Shown here: positions 27,091-37,732 of the stretch, one piece after another
How positions within the stretch are numbered: the stretch's first letter is position 1
How the letters are laid out: every line of letters starts with the position of its first letter
Source of the DNA: Armigeres subalbatus
Lineage: Eukaryota > Arthropoda > Insecta > Diptera > Culicidae
Reading direction: 5' to 3'
DNA length: 64,000 bases
Assembly (NCBI RefSeq): GCF_024139115.2
Contig: NW_026943222.1
Coordinates: 434,001-498,000 of the forward strand
Position numbers and translations under genes: made by a program
The notes under the pieces: generated by a model
Databases searched by the model: none
Told to the model about the DNA's origin: nothing
Seen by the model: the letters and a program-made list of their open reading frames with translations, nothing else

Positions 27091-28536
27091 GATCGCACAA
27101 TCGTGTACAGTACATTGTCAGTCCACACGATGCGATTTAATTGTTTGTATCGAATGCTTTTTTGCTTTTATTTTCAATTGCTAATCGTTTTTTTTTTCAG
27201 TCGATCCGATCTTTTAAGTTTTACAACAAACTTGTTCCTTTACGAGTTTGTAGTTTGTAACACAAATAATCATTGTTACATAAGTTCAATATCACATTGC
27301 TCCACAATATTCAATATGTGTGACCCATACATCAAGATGACATCTCGACACCGTAATTACTCATCCAAGTCTGATTTAGCCCTTGCATGCATTCATCTGG
27401 CGCAGCCATACCACCTCATATCATCCTGAAACGCCACCAGGCAAACGACGAGACTGGCTGGCAACGACATCGACGGTGAAACCACTAATCAACTAAAACA
27501 CTCTCCCGTGCGCGAAACGGACTAACCCCGCCAAGCTAATAAACGTCGCCATGCTCCAAGACAAAGTCCTTCGCTCGACACTATGCTGCTGAAGTATAAA
27601 TTATCTCGTGATAGCAGAACGCTAATATTGTCAGGCCGGGAATAAAAAACCATAAATTTCCGTCAGCTGAAAATCACGCGAATTGTTTCTTTCGTTTCAT
27701 TTTTGCATTCGTGCTGCTCCACGATCACGTCGCGTTGCGACTGGACGTAAATTCCCCCACCAACTGAGTTCAGTCGACTTTTTTTTTGCGGTTTCCGTGG
27801 CCGCGCAAAATCTCCCGTCTTATCCCTTCGCTGATGATGGTTGTTGGTTGAGTGGCCACCTTTTGCATATATCCTCGGTCCTATCACACAGTGGAGTATA
27901 TTTGCCGAAAATGTTCACTAAATAACTAAACAAATGTTTTATTACAATGGCTTATTATATCAGTTCACGCTCGTTCTGAATGAGGGCACAAGTCGTTAGG
28001 TCAGTTAAGTTCAGAATAAAAAAATGAAGCAAATATTTTTTTCAAATAATTCTGTAGTCGCCTCTATGGTATAGTACCAGCCGCAAAGGACTTATCATAA
28101 TATTAAAGTACTAGTTTATTTGTGGACGCAGTAGCGCCCGTGGCAAGTGTTTAGATTTTTTTTCTGCATAAAAAAATATTTTTTTTTAACGTCTGTTGTC
28201 TGTGATTTCTTTCATCGGATGCTCTATTTTTTGTTAGAATTCCCCGCGTGCTGCGTCTGGTTGGCTAGTCACCGGACAGACAGCAGAGCTATTATATTTA
28301 TGATTGAAACAAATGTTCACAAAGTAATTTATGATTTTAGCAAAATCATGAATTAATATCTGGCTTCAAAACAAAGTTGTACAAATGAATGTCAATGACA
28401 CTTTACAACACTGCACGCAACACCTAAAGGATGCAAAACCTATAGGACTATAGTCTAAGGGATAAATACAATGTACTAGATGATTGACAAACAAAGTTTA
28501 TTTAAAAAAGGAACAAGCTACTCAGAGAAGTAATCT
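27091..28536. other. 1.4 kb with no recognisable gene
   Basis: There are short open frames only (up to 108 codons at 27103-27429, hydrophobic and unmatched). A GC-richer part near 27660-27900 has open frames on both strands but no domain. Confidence 0.4.
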
Positions 28537-28668
28537 CTTTGTCAATCTAGCTGGATAAAGCGGAGTTGGATGTTATTTTATTAATAAAAATAACAAACCA
28601 ATTATTGCAATTTTTAATATACTTAAAGTATCACCCAAATCCGATTTTATCCAGCTAGATTGACAAAG
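28537..28668. mobile_element. 132-bp MITE
   Basis: The ends are CTTTGTCAATCTAGCTGGAT and the exact inverse ATCCAGCTAGATTGACAAAG. The inverted arms are about 28 bp, including AAA and CGGA extensions, around an AT-rich core. No clear target duplication. Confidence 0.85.
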
Positions 28669-29289
28669 TACTTGTCTGAGTCTCTTCGTCGTCATTGTGG
28701 CCATCATCGTCAGCGGTATCTCATCGCACATCGCATTCGTTTAAATTACAGCGATTCATTCCGATATAATTTTTCATTTCACTGACTTTGTTGTGCGCGG
28801 TGCTGCTGTTCCTATGGCTCGCAAACTTCAGCATCGTCGTTGTCGTGTCAGGCCGGTATGAAGGGTTCTTCCCCGAGTGTCGTCGGTCAAGTATCGGCCA
28901 GTGTACGCAATGGATACCTACGTGAAAAACAGTTTTTATGATTCCCATGCTGTGGGTACCAGTGAACCATTTATACCCTATGGAATTGAAATTTGTACAC
29001 CGAAATCCGTCCACCTCAAGAGATATTAACAAATTAATGGGGGTTTAGGCTTATTAATTTACAAATAATTTATCTTATCCTGTTCATATACTACCCATGA
29101 TTGCTCATATATAACATTTGCATGTTGATCGATTTTGGGTTGAGCCTAATAATAGCCAATTATTTATTCTTTTGGTTGGCCAGATGAAATTAAAAGGCAT
29201 GTTCAGAAAAACTTGAGAAAAATTACCAAGTTGTTTTGTAACACTGGAAAATGTTGTCGCCGTTATGCCTTCCTGAGTAGACGAAATAG
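28669..29289. other. 0.6 kb with no recognisable feature
   Basis: A 103-codon minus-strand open frame (28721-29032) has no recognisable domain. No repeats were seen. Confidence 0.4.
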
Positions 29290-29575
29290 CTAAATAATAT
29301 CAAATGTTGATAAGATAGCAAAATGAGATATGGACATGATTGATATAAGAGATAAAAGATCAGACGAAAATATCAATATTTTTCACTTAAATTAGCATGA
29401 GGATGTCAAGTTATGCTGTTTGTAAGAAGTGATCAATATCATGTGCCATTAGTTTATTCTTATCCATAGCATATCTTGCTATTCAAATGATATTTCGGTG
29501 GAAATTTTTGATATTGTTGCCTGTTCTTTTATCTCTTATATCAATCAAATGCATATCATGTTTTGTTATTCTTTT
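29290..29575. mobile_element. Degenerate fold-back element
   Basis: ATTGATATAAGAGATAAAAG (about 29339) is matched inverted by CTTTTATCTCTTATATCAAT (about 29526). The arms extend outwards with mismatches through GAAATA(G/A)C and GATAT words. The N-terminal half of the 138-codon open frame at 29487-29903 comes from this arm and the C-terminal end from the next MITE, so that frame is not treated as a gene. Confidence 0.7.
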
Positions 29576-29871
29576 CATGGCTTCTGCCCGGGTTGTGTCC
29601 CAACCAAAAATGTATGCAAATAATTCGTACTCAAATAGCAAGTGTAAATGTGTAAATGCGAAACACTTCAAAAGTAGAGGCCTTCGTGTTCGTGTATCAA
29701 CAATAAACGTTTCATTTGCATTCGATTCCTACTTTCTAGAGACTGTTTCATATACTGAGATGATGAAGTGTACGGATTTCGATCCCCAAGGCATACCCAA
29801 GACAAGCAGTGCAGTTCACCTCCGCGCGGTGCTCACTGGAAACGATAGCGTATCAACGGAAGTTAAAGGGC

Positions 29872-30430
29872 TACCCGATCAGGAATACATAACAAACTTA
29901 TAACTCAATTCTATCAATGGTTGTTATTTAAAACAACGTGTGTTATAATTAGATAATTCGATAAAAATGTGTCTTCGGCCAGTTTTATTTAATATCAAAA
30001 TTATAACAACACTAGTTATGTATATTTACACAAAGTAATTGCCTACATTTTTTGGTATTGGAAAAAAGCGGAGGTAATCACCTCCAGTATAACTTGACTC
30101 AATGTTCGATGTTAATAGCTAGTACAAAGTTAATTGCCTACATTATGGATGGAAATCCGGCGTTGTAGCGCACCACATTTTTATACGTGATGTAGGCAAT
30201 TACTATGAAAGTAGATTTTTGTACCTCATAATCATATCAACGGTTGTTATAATGTTGAAATGAAGGTAACTACCTCTGATATAATTATGTTACGGCTAGA
30301 GGGAATTTTGATATAATTTTTGTTATTTTAACAACTAACCAGCCAATTTTATAACACATTGTGTTACATTATTTTTCTGAAATAAATAACTCCCCTTGTT
30401 ATAATTTGGTTATGCATTCTTGATCGGGTA
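29872..30430. mobile_element. 559-bp MITE with 3-bp target duplication GGC
   Basis: The ends are TACCCGATCAGGAATACATA and the inverted TATGCATTCTTGATCGGGTA (the latter with one extra base). GGC flanks both sides (29869-29871 and 30431-30433). The interior is AT-rich, non-coding, and contains repeated TGTTATAA and GTAATTGCCTACAT words. A 3-bp duplication fits PIF/Harbinger-type transposition, but GGC is not the usual TWA target. Confidence 0.8.
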
Positions 30431-30433
30431 GGC

Positions 30434-31412
30434 GGCTAAATGGCTATGTGTATGGTCTATTGTGGTATTGTGAAGCGAGGGCTGGCAGTCTGACATTCTA
30501 CTCTCTTAGTAGGGCTGGGTGACACCGACTCGAAAAGGCGAGTGGGCACTCGAAAAGGCGAGTGGGCTAATGGCTAGGCTGTCTTCCGTCCCATAAATCC
30601 GTGGCGCGCCTTGTAGCACGCTGCCCAATCCTGCCATCCAGTTTTGCCTATTGGGTGGGAGTAGGCTCAGATGCCCTTTCCTGACTTGCGCTGATCTGGC
30701 TCTGAACACGCAAGTGTCAACCCTCGAATGGCCTTCCTGCTTGTCGCAAGGCAGGCATAGATGACCATGGGATCACTAAAGGCGACTACTCCAGTAGGAT
30801 TCGGCGGCAGCCGCAAGGGGGGCCCATATAGCAATGAGCCTTGAAAGACAAAAATCATTGGAGATGGAGGTGATGGACCCCTTTGCCAAAAGGGGTCTAG
30901 CGAGGTCCCCTATTAGAGAGGGGGAGAGTGGAGTGGCAGTTGCTGATATTGGCAGTACTGAAGAGTCTCCAGTGGTGGTGGGGAGTAGTCCTACCTGCAC
31001 GCCTGATGAGCCACTACCAGGGATACGGATCGAGTTCATAAGCGGCAAGCAGAACACCAACAAGGAGCTTAAGCAGAGCATGTTGGTGCTTCGGCAAGCT
31101 GTTCGAGTCGCAAGACAAGAACACGACGCTTATATCAGGCGTGTAGCGGCAGCAGAGAAGGTAGCCAAAGGTATCCAGACCAAGGCCCTCTCCTCCCCTA
31201 GCGGTGTTACTGCGGCGAAAGAGGCGACCGCCCTTACGGCAAGTGAGGGCAAGAAAACGCCAAGCTCGAAGAAACCCAAACGCGCTACCATCAAGGCAAA
31301 ACGTCGCCTGGATGGTGCACCGGAGCCTGAAGGGCGTGTACCCAAGAAGGTGAAAGGCACTAGACAGGTACAAGTTGCTGAGCCACAAGCTGACCCCAGC
31401 CAGCCATTGGTT
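30434..31412 (+). pseudogene. R1-like LINE leader and ORF1 N-terminal half (split)
   Basis: The leader contains a 20-bp tandem duplication (ACTCGAAAAGGCGAGTGGGC, about 30528-30570). ORF1 most likely starts at ATG 30764 (MGSLKATTPVGFGGSRKGGP) and breaks at a stop near 30840. It continues in another frame from 30834 (MSLERQKSLEMEVMDPFAKR), through an acidic stretch, a possible coiled-coil segment (KELKQSMLVLRQAVRVARQE), and a Lys/Arg/Pro-rich linker (PSSKKPKRATIKAKRRLDGA). At CAG CCA TTG GT the frame is cut by the 31413-38207 insertion and resumes as (GT)A TCC GCC at 38211. ORF1 of this LINE type binds element RNA. Confidence 0.7.
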
Positions 31413-32224
31413 TGTAACAGATTTATTTTATAACAACATGAAGATTAACTATCAACATGAAACAAATAACAAATTAAAATAATGCACGTTCCCTCCCGTT
31501 GCCCTGAGAGAGACGGCTATTTGGTGCCCATTACGGGAAATGACGAGGTTTCGTTTGAGATTTTGGTCCATCAGCCAAATCCCGCAAATACATTTGTATT
31601 GCGTATTGCGCGTTTTGTCTACAGCAATTAGTTTGCCGTATTCATAGCTGAGCCTTTGTATAGGATTCTTATCTTATTTGGGCACCTCGAATCAATTAAT
31701 GCCATTTGGCATCAACGATTCGATGTCTGTGTCTGGAACAAACATGGGACAAATCACAACCAAATATTTTATTGCCTACTTTCAGGCTTTCCTCTTCAGT
31801 CCAGACACTGAATCAACAAATAAAACATACACAAAATAGCACAAATGATACAGACTCGATTGAATATTTACAACTATTCGAACTAGGGATGTCTGATTTT
31901 TTCAATTAATCGATTACTCAGTAATCGATCATTTTTTCAAGGTAAATCGATTGGTTCGATTAATCTACCACAATTAATCGATTAATCTATCTAATCGATT
32001 AATGTATTTTCTTTAAAATAAGCTAAAACAGTTTTAAGAACATGAATTTGTGGTTTCTTGTGTCATATAAAATAAAATATTTAGATAAGGCCTTTAGAAA
32101 TTCATATTTAATCGAAATTCATTAATTGAAAATACAATTGAACTGATTGTATAAAAAAAAGGGTTTGAATCAAATTGACGTATGAATGGATTTACCACAA
32201 ACTCTCATCAACTGAATCGAGAAA

Positions 32225-33275
32225 CAGAACTTTATCTAAATTCGGACCCGACAAACGATTACGAGTCTTTGTAATAATTTGACCAGCACGCGAGAATAAC
32301 CGAGGTAGGAGAAATAACCAAATATTTCATTGCTACTTTGTATAAGTTTGGTGTGGTACTCCTCACCGTCCATTTTTGTTTGCTCTGGTTTTTTTAAACT
32401 AGGATCCGAACCAGCAGATGTTTCTTCTCCGAAAATCATACACTGAATGCCACGAACCTGTTCTTCACAACACGCACCAAGGAAACATCGCTGCATTTCA
32501 ACGATCACTCTTTCCTTGTCGTGTAGCTACTGACATGTATCGTTTTATACGAGTTTACTTCTCTCTCTTTCTGTCGCACACCAAATTGGTTCCGACCTCT
32601 CAGTTAAGAGCGTTTCCGGTATATTTGCGTTCAACGACCCTTCAGAAGTATCCGTTCAAAGTACACAGTTATATAAACTATTCATAAATGTTTAAATTTG
32701 GTATTCAATGTGATCGTACTAATTATATATCCTACATTTGGGTATTGTGCATTTAGACCAATACTGTTTATATGGCGCTGATGAACTGGCAGCAAGGCCC
32801 ACTTCCGACGAGATTCACACGGAAAAAATAAGCAGCACTGCACGGTGTTATCCGTCACAAAATCGAGCTTGTTTTGTCGCTGACAACGTCGCTGGCACCA
32901 AATTGAAGTTCGGAAGTCGATTTCCACGATTTCAAATTTTGTTCTGACGTCGGAATGTAATGTGATGTCGGAAGTAAGTTCGGAAGTAAATCGTCGGAAG
33001 TCGGAATACAATTTAGTGCTGGCGACACAATATTGGTGCTCCATGGTCTTCCAAACGATTAAAGGATCGCAGGTTCTAGATTCCAATGCTGTGCTTAAAT
33101 ATTGCCTTAATTCAACTGGTATTCCTCCAGCACTGTCGGGCACATGTACTCGTTTCACTTCGGTTACCATTGTGTCGTGAATGGCCCATACATCGTCCGA
33201 CCTGTCCTGCTCTCCATGCTCCTCTACGTTCCGAATGCTGGTCTCTGCATTCACCTCCTTCTGTAGTTTTTTCAC
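32225..33275 (-). pseudogene. hAT transposase C-terminal remnants
   Basis: On the minus strand, 33275-33040 reads a hAT-like segment (GGIPVELRQYLSTALESRTC, then DPLIVWKTMEHQY), corresponding to the region before the dimerisation domain where DPLxWW is usual. After about 0.67 kb of inserted sequence the next part reads NLYKVAMKYLVISPTSV. A small deletion that removes the PSER-type motif shifts the frame, and the sequence goes on as FSRAGQIITKTRNRLSGPNL and DKVLFL (about 32310-32235). This is the classic hAT C-terminal dimerisation motif. No N-terminal BED finger or catalytic triad was found. hAT transposases cut and paste elements through hairpin intermediates; this copy cannot make an enzyme. 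Confidence 0.8.
32743..33031. repeat. ~300-bp dispersed repeat, copy 1
   Basis: This sequence (GTATTGTGCATTTAGACC to GGCGACACAATATTGG) recurs inverted at 34405-34741 with differences. It contains several CGGAAGT words. Short related ends (TATTGTG) suggest an independently inserted MITE-like unit. Copy 1 interrupts the hAT transposase remnant. Confidence 0.75.
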
Positions 33276-33310
33276 TTGTTCACCTTCAAGTATTCAACAA
33301 AAAACGAATA

Positions 33311-33431
33311 GGGGAAACCGCCAAATGTTGAACGGCTAATTTTGTCGCCTATTGTTGAACTCCCATAAGAAATGCACGTGCGTTCAACAATAGGCGAAGA
33401 AATTAGCCGTTCAACATTTGGCGAATTACCC
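33311..33431. mobile_element. 121-bp near-perfect palindromic MITE, TA duplication
   Basis: The arms are GGGGAAACCGCCAAATGTTG... and the inverse CAACATTTGGCGAATTACCC, with about 50 bp paired around a ~20-bp loop containing GCACGTGC. TA flanks both sides (33309-33310 and 33432-33433). Confidence 0.88.
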
Positions 33432-33914
33432 TATTTCAATTTAATTACAGGCAATCGGAGAAAAAAGACACACAATAACAGGGAACAGACGTTATCTTTG
33501 TTTAAATCCTCGATAAACAATTTGTATTGCTTATTATGAAAAACAGGAGAGAAAATCTTCAAAATACTGAGCTGGGTGTAATGAATTACTTTGCCTAAAA
33601 AATAAAACCATATTCTACGAATATGGTGAGATAGTCTCGATCCGAGCCGGACAAAACGACACGTTTCACGAACAAAGTTGAACTGCTCTTCACGGAGATT
33701 GGTAAATACACATTTTATGGTTTAAAATCACCCACCTTTAGAAGCTATATGAAGCTGTCAAAAAAGTGGGGGATTTTGAAATTTGCTAAATGGGTGGAAA
33801 ATACCCACCTTGAGACAGCGCTGTTATGCATATGGCAGCATATAGGTGTTATTCACTCGTTTATGGTTAAAAAAATACTTAGCCGTTTTTTAAAACTTAT
33901 GCAGTCAGAGTTAA

Positions 33915-34180
33915 GGTGATTATAGAATGAAGCCCGTGGTGAATTTCAAATTCACCACACGTTTATCTACATACATTTCCAAAACCCCAAATCTGGCGTA
34001 ATAGTTTTCGTACAGTGCCGAAACTCAAATTATGATTGTTCAGCATAACTAAGCAAACGATCTACCATTATTTCAGCCCCATACGCGTTATGGTTCTTTC
34101 ATCTCGTGCTCATGAAAAAAATATTGGAAAAGCACGTGGTATACAAAATGGCCGATTTCTGGCTTCATTCTATAATCACC
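33915..34180. mobile_element. 266-bp MITE with TTAA duplication (piggyBac-type)
   Basis: The ends are GGTGATTATAGAATGAAGCC and the exact inverse GGCTTCATTCTATAATCACC, flanked on both sides by TTAA (33911-33914 and 34181-34184). TTAA targets are characteristic of the piggyBac superfamily, though Tc1-type TA insertion inside TTAA cannot be excluded. Non-coding. Confidence 0.88.
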
Positions 34181-34404
34181 TTAAGAATAATTAAATAGAA
34201 TAAATACGTAATTAACGAGGTAATTAATTAACCAATTAATTTCAAATAAAGCGTTTAAGTTAGTGCTTATTTCCAACTAAATGTTCGCCTGAATCTGCCG
34301 TTGTCGACAAGCTTGAAGGTAAGTGTTTTTGAATCTCATCCAAATATGTAATCTGATACCAAATATTACTAGAGAGATAAAATTAAATTTAAACTTTCCG
34401 TAGA

Positions 34405-34741
34405 TTATATTGTGTCGCCAGCACTAAATTGTATTCCGACTTCCGACGTTTTACTTCCGAACTTACTTCCGACATCACATTACATTCCGATGTCAGAACA
34501 AAATTTGAATTTGGTACCAACACTTTGTCGGAAAAGCGTTCGGAAGTGTGGAAATCAAATCCGAACTTCAATTTTGTGCCAGCGACGTTGTCAGCGACAA
34601 AACAAGCTCGATTTTGTGACGGATAACACCGTGCAGTGCTGCATATTTATTTTATTTGTCCGTGTGAATATCGTCGGAAGTGGGCCTTGCTGCCAGTTCA
34701 TCAGCGCCATATAAACAGTTTTGGTCTAAATGCACAATACC
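34405..34741. repeat. ~340-bp dispersed repeat, copy 2 (inverted)
   Basis: Reverse-complement relative of 32743-33031, from TATTGTGTCGCCAGC to GTCTAAATGCACAATACC. Together the pair could fold into a large hairpin with a 1.4-kb loop. Confidence 0.75.
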
Positions 34742-34896
34742 ATTCCGGACCAGTTTTTTCAACGGCAGCATAACCCATCAGGAAACAAGAATGATGACGG
34801 AATGCAACTGGATATCTAAAGACATCAAACTTAATTACCAGCATCCAGTCCAGAAGGACTTGAAGAGTAAGCGGTTTTAGTAAAGAGATGTTTTCC

Positions 34897-35148
34897 ACAG
34901 AGAAACAGACGTCTCACTCTACACATGTATCATCGTTCATCTTTTTAACCGTGGATTAAATTTTTTGTAGGTGGTCGATCGGCCACCGATGGCGCTTCAA
35001 TCGGTTTTGCTTGTGTTTGACGTTTGCTCACTACCGCCACCTGGTTGCCGCTTGTCCACCTACAGTGCTTTTAGCATTGAGCAGTAATGTTTTCGTGACG
35101 ATGATTTCGATTGCATTTTGTTCTAAGTGAGACGTCTGTTTCTCTGTG
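34897..35148. mobile_element. 252-bp hAT-type MITE, duplication TGTTTTCC
   Basis: The ends are CAGAGAAACAGACGTCTCAC and the inverse GTGAGACGTCTGTTTCTCTG. The flanks share the 8-bp TGTTTTCC (34889-34896 and 35149-35156), a hAT-length duplication. Non-coding. Confidence 0.88.
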
Positions 35149-35740
35149 TGTTTTCCATTAGCTAATTTAGAACTTAAATATGTATATTTTACTATTATGA
35201 AATGATAAATAAATTACGTTTTGTGTTATGAAATTTAAATATATCGATTCAATATATTCCCATCTTCTTTCTGAAATCCCAGCGATTGGGCAATATTTGA
35301 TTGAATTCGAAATTTCCACACGGGAAGAAAACAATTTTTTTTTTGATAATCGTTTCAATAATCGAGGGCAAATAATCGATTATGTAGATTATTAAACACC
35401 GTTTAATCGATTCAAAATCGCTCGATTTTTTTAGCAACTAATCGATTAATCGATTAATCGATCGATAATCGGACATCTCTAATTCGAACAACATAAAACC
35501 AACCGTAACACAACCTTATCCAACAGCACAGAATTTTTCATTAATCGGAGAACCGATTCATGAAAAATTTTTAAGTCAACTAGTGACGAAAAATCTGACT
35601 AGAGCACTAACAGACTGGAAACTTAAACCTAGGCCACAAATCTCAAAAAACTAAATCTATTCTAAACCTCAATAACGGTGACGAACCCTACCAAAAGTTG
35701 AATGAACGTCAACGAGTCTTGGCAAATTGTCCTATAATCA

Positions 35741-36119
35741 TTATCTTATATATAAAAATGAAATGGTCTGTGTTCGTATCCGCATAACTCGAAAACGGCT
35801 CGATGGATTTTTTTTCATTTCTTCAGCAGAAACATTCGTTATCGTTTCCGACGGGTTTATAAGATATTTCCTTATGCGAAAATCACGGGTAACATGGAGT
35901 AAATCGTGAAAAACTAAAATTAAGAATCGTATGGAAATTTCGCATGGCCAGTTCACAACGCGCATTTTCGCCTACTATGCAGGACAACGTCTGCCGGGTC
36001 GACTAGTAGTTTATAGAATTATAGAACAAGAACATTATAGTTCGTTTGATATAATATTAAGACTGCTAAGCCAATAAAACAATACGTATTAAACTAAATT
36101 CAGTCGAAACTCTACAACA
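35741..36119. mobile_element. 379-bp insertion with 8-bp duplication, enclosing a Helitron
   Basis: Comparison with the parallel internal segment at 37560-37575 shows extra sequence between two copies of TATAATCA (35733-35740 and 36120-36127). The right part (AAGAACATTATAGTTCGTTTG onwards) matches the dispersed repeat at 22430-22505. Most of the left part is a Helitron-like unit. Either a hAT-type element captured a Helitron, or the 8-bp match arose from two successive events. Confidence 0.6.
35744..36006 (+). mobile_element. Non-autonomous Helitron, 263 bp
   Basis: Begins TCTTATATATAAAAATGAAA (5' TC) and ends with CTGCCGGGTCGACTAG (3' CTAG). It is preceded by A and followed by T, which matches Helitron insertion between A and T. 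The inner sequence GTCTGTGTTCGTATCCGCAT with GACGGGTTTATAAGATATTT resembles short insect Helitrons as I recall them. A short GC-rich hairpin near the 3' end (GACAACGTCTGCC region) is weak. No Rep or helicase is encoded. Confidence 0.75.
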
Positions 36120-36292
36120 TATAATCAGATTCTTTACTACACTTAACTAACTCTGTTGATCCTTCATTGAATTGAATTACAAATGATTCTCGCGAAAAAT
36201 CAAATGAATCACTTACTAAACAATCAAATCGATAAATTCCATACTATCAAAAAGTCATTTCTGTTATTGTGGATTATTTAGCTGGGCGCCAG

Positions 36293-37326
36293 TGTAACAG
36301 GCCCCACGTTACAATTATTTTATAACAACATAATGGGTCGTATGAATAAAAAGTAGCAAAACTCAACGCTTGTAGTATCTACTCAAAAATAAAGTCCACA
36401 GAGAAAACTACATGTTTGATATGAATAAAAACATTTCCGAACTTATGGCACATGCTACATTCGAACTTAGCCTTTACTACAGTTTACTACCATTTACTAC
36501 ACGGAGAAACGTCAAAACAAAATAGACCCCATGATGACGATGATGATTTCATCATTTTTTTTTGCGGCTAACCAACAAAAGACATGTCTGTTTTCCCTAA
36601 ATTGGACTTCTATTTTCAAGAACAAAGCCGATTCGCTTCGATTCTGATGAATAATATGAATTTGGAACATGAGTAGCAACGTCTTGAGCAGACTACAAGA
36701 AATCAGTAGTAAACTCTTGTTTTATTCATACCGAATCAGTTGTTTGTAGTATGTTCGAAATGTGTAGTGTAGTAAAGTTTTTTTATTCATACGAACATGT
36801 TCCACAAGTGACGTTTACTACTGAAAATGTAGTAAAGCTGAACTTACTACTTTTTATTCATACGACCCAATGATACTCAATCAACATGTAACAAATAACA
36901 AATTAAAATAATGCACGTTCTCTCCTGGTGCCCTGAGAGAGAGACGGCTAGGTGGTGCCCACTACGGGAAATGACGTGGTTTCATATGAGATTTCGGTCC
37001 ATCAGCCAAATCCCGCAAATATATTTGTATTGCGTATTGCGCATTTTGTCTACAGCAAACAGTTTGCTGTATTCATAGCTGAGCCTTTGTATAGCATTCT
37101 TATATCCTATTTGGGCACCTCGAATCAATTTATACAATTTGGCATCACCGATTCGATGTCTGTGTCAGGAACAAACTTGGGACAAATCCCAACCAAATAT
37201 TTTATTGCCTACTTTCAGGCTTTCCTCTTCAATCCAGACACAGAATCAACCAATAAAACAAACATAATATAGCACAAACGATACAGACTTGATCGAATAT
37301 TTTAAGTATACGAACAAAATAAAACC
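36293..37326 (-). repeat. LTR copy B (interrupted by a MITE)
   Basis: Begins TGTAACAGGCCCCACGTTAC at 36293. It is interrupted by the 534-bp MITE at 36335-36868 and continues to about 37326. Without the MITE it is about 500 bp. Confidence 0.75.
36335..36868. mobile_element. 534-bp MITE with AAT duplication
   Basis: The ends are GGGTCGTATGAATAAAAAGT and the exact inverse ACTTTTTATTCATACGACCC. AAT lies on both sides (36332-36334 and 36869-36871), and removal restores the LTR sequence seen in copies A and C. A 3-bp A/T duplication fits PIF/Harbinger. The interior repeats TTTACTAC(A/T) and ATGAATAAAA words; non-coding. Confidence 0.88.
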
Positions 37327-37732
37327 AATCGTAACACAACCTTATCCAACAGCACAGAATTTTTCATGAATCGGAGAGCCGATTCATGAAAAATTCTTAA
37401 GTCAGCTAGTGACGAAAAACCTGACTAGAGGACTAACATATTGGAAACTTAACCTAAGCCACAAATCTCAAAAAACTAAATCTATTCTAAAACTTCATAA
37501 ACGGTAGCGAATCCTACCAAAAGTTGGCTGAACGCTAACGAGTCTTGGCAAATTGTCCTATAATCAGATTCTTTACTACACTTAACTAACTCTGTTGATC
37601 CTACAATTAAATTGGATTACAAATGATTCTCGCGAAAAATCAAATGAATCCTACACTAAACAATCAAATTGATACTTGTCGTAACATCAAATCGTCATTA
37701 CTATCATTGTGGGGTATTTAGCTGGGCGCTAG

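Larger units (their letters stand above)
31884..35481 (-). mobile_element. hAT element, 3.6 kb, 8-bp duplication ATTCGAAC
   Basis: The left end TAGGGATGTCTGATT and inverted right end AATCGGACATCTCTA form hAT-type termini (TAGGGATGTC...). Perfect 8-bp duplications ATTCGAAC flank it (31876-31883 and 35482-35489), the hallmark length for hAT. Both ends carry many AATCGATTAA-type subterminal repeats, typical transposase-binding clusters. It contains remnants of a minus-strand transposase and at least three further MITEs, so it is dead but well bounded. Confidence 0.92.
31413..35501 (-). repeat. LTR copy A (interrupted by hAT element)
   Basis: Begins TGTAACAGATTT at 31413. It shares GATTCGATGTCTGTGTCTGG and CCTACTTTCAGGCTTTCCTC with copies B and C. 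It is cut at 31883/35482 by the 3.6-kb hAT insertion and ends at ACATAAAACCA near 35501. Confidence 0.75.

Noticed and set aside
29487..29903. A 138-residue protein with a hydrophobic N-terminus resembling a signal peptide
   Set aside because: The N-terminus comes from a fold-back arm and the C-terminus from the next MITE; no conserved domain.
31130..31388. Minus-strand frames of 76-124 codons over the LINE ORF1
   Set aside because: They are antisense shadows of the recognisable plus-strand ORF1.
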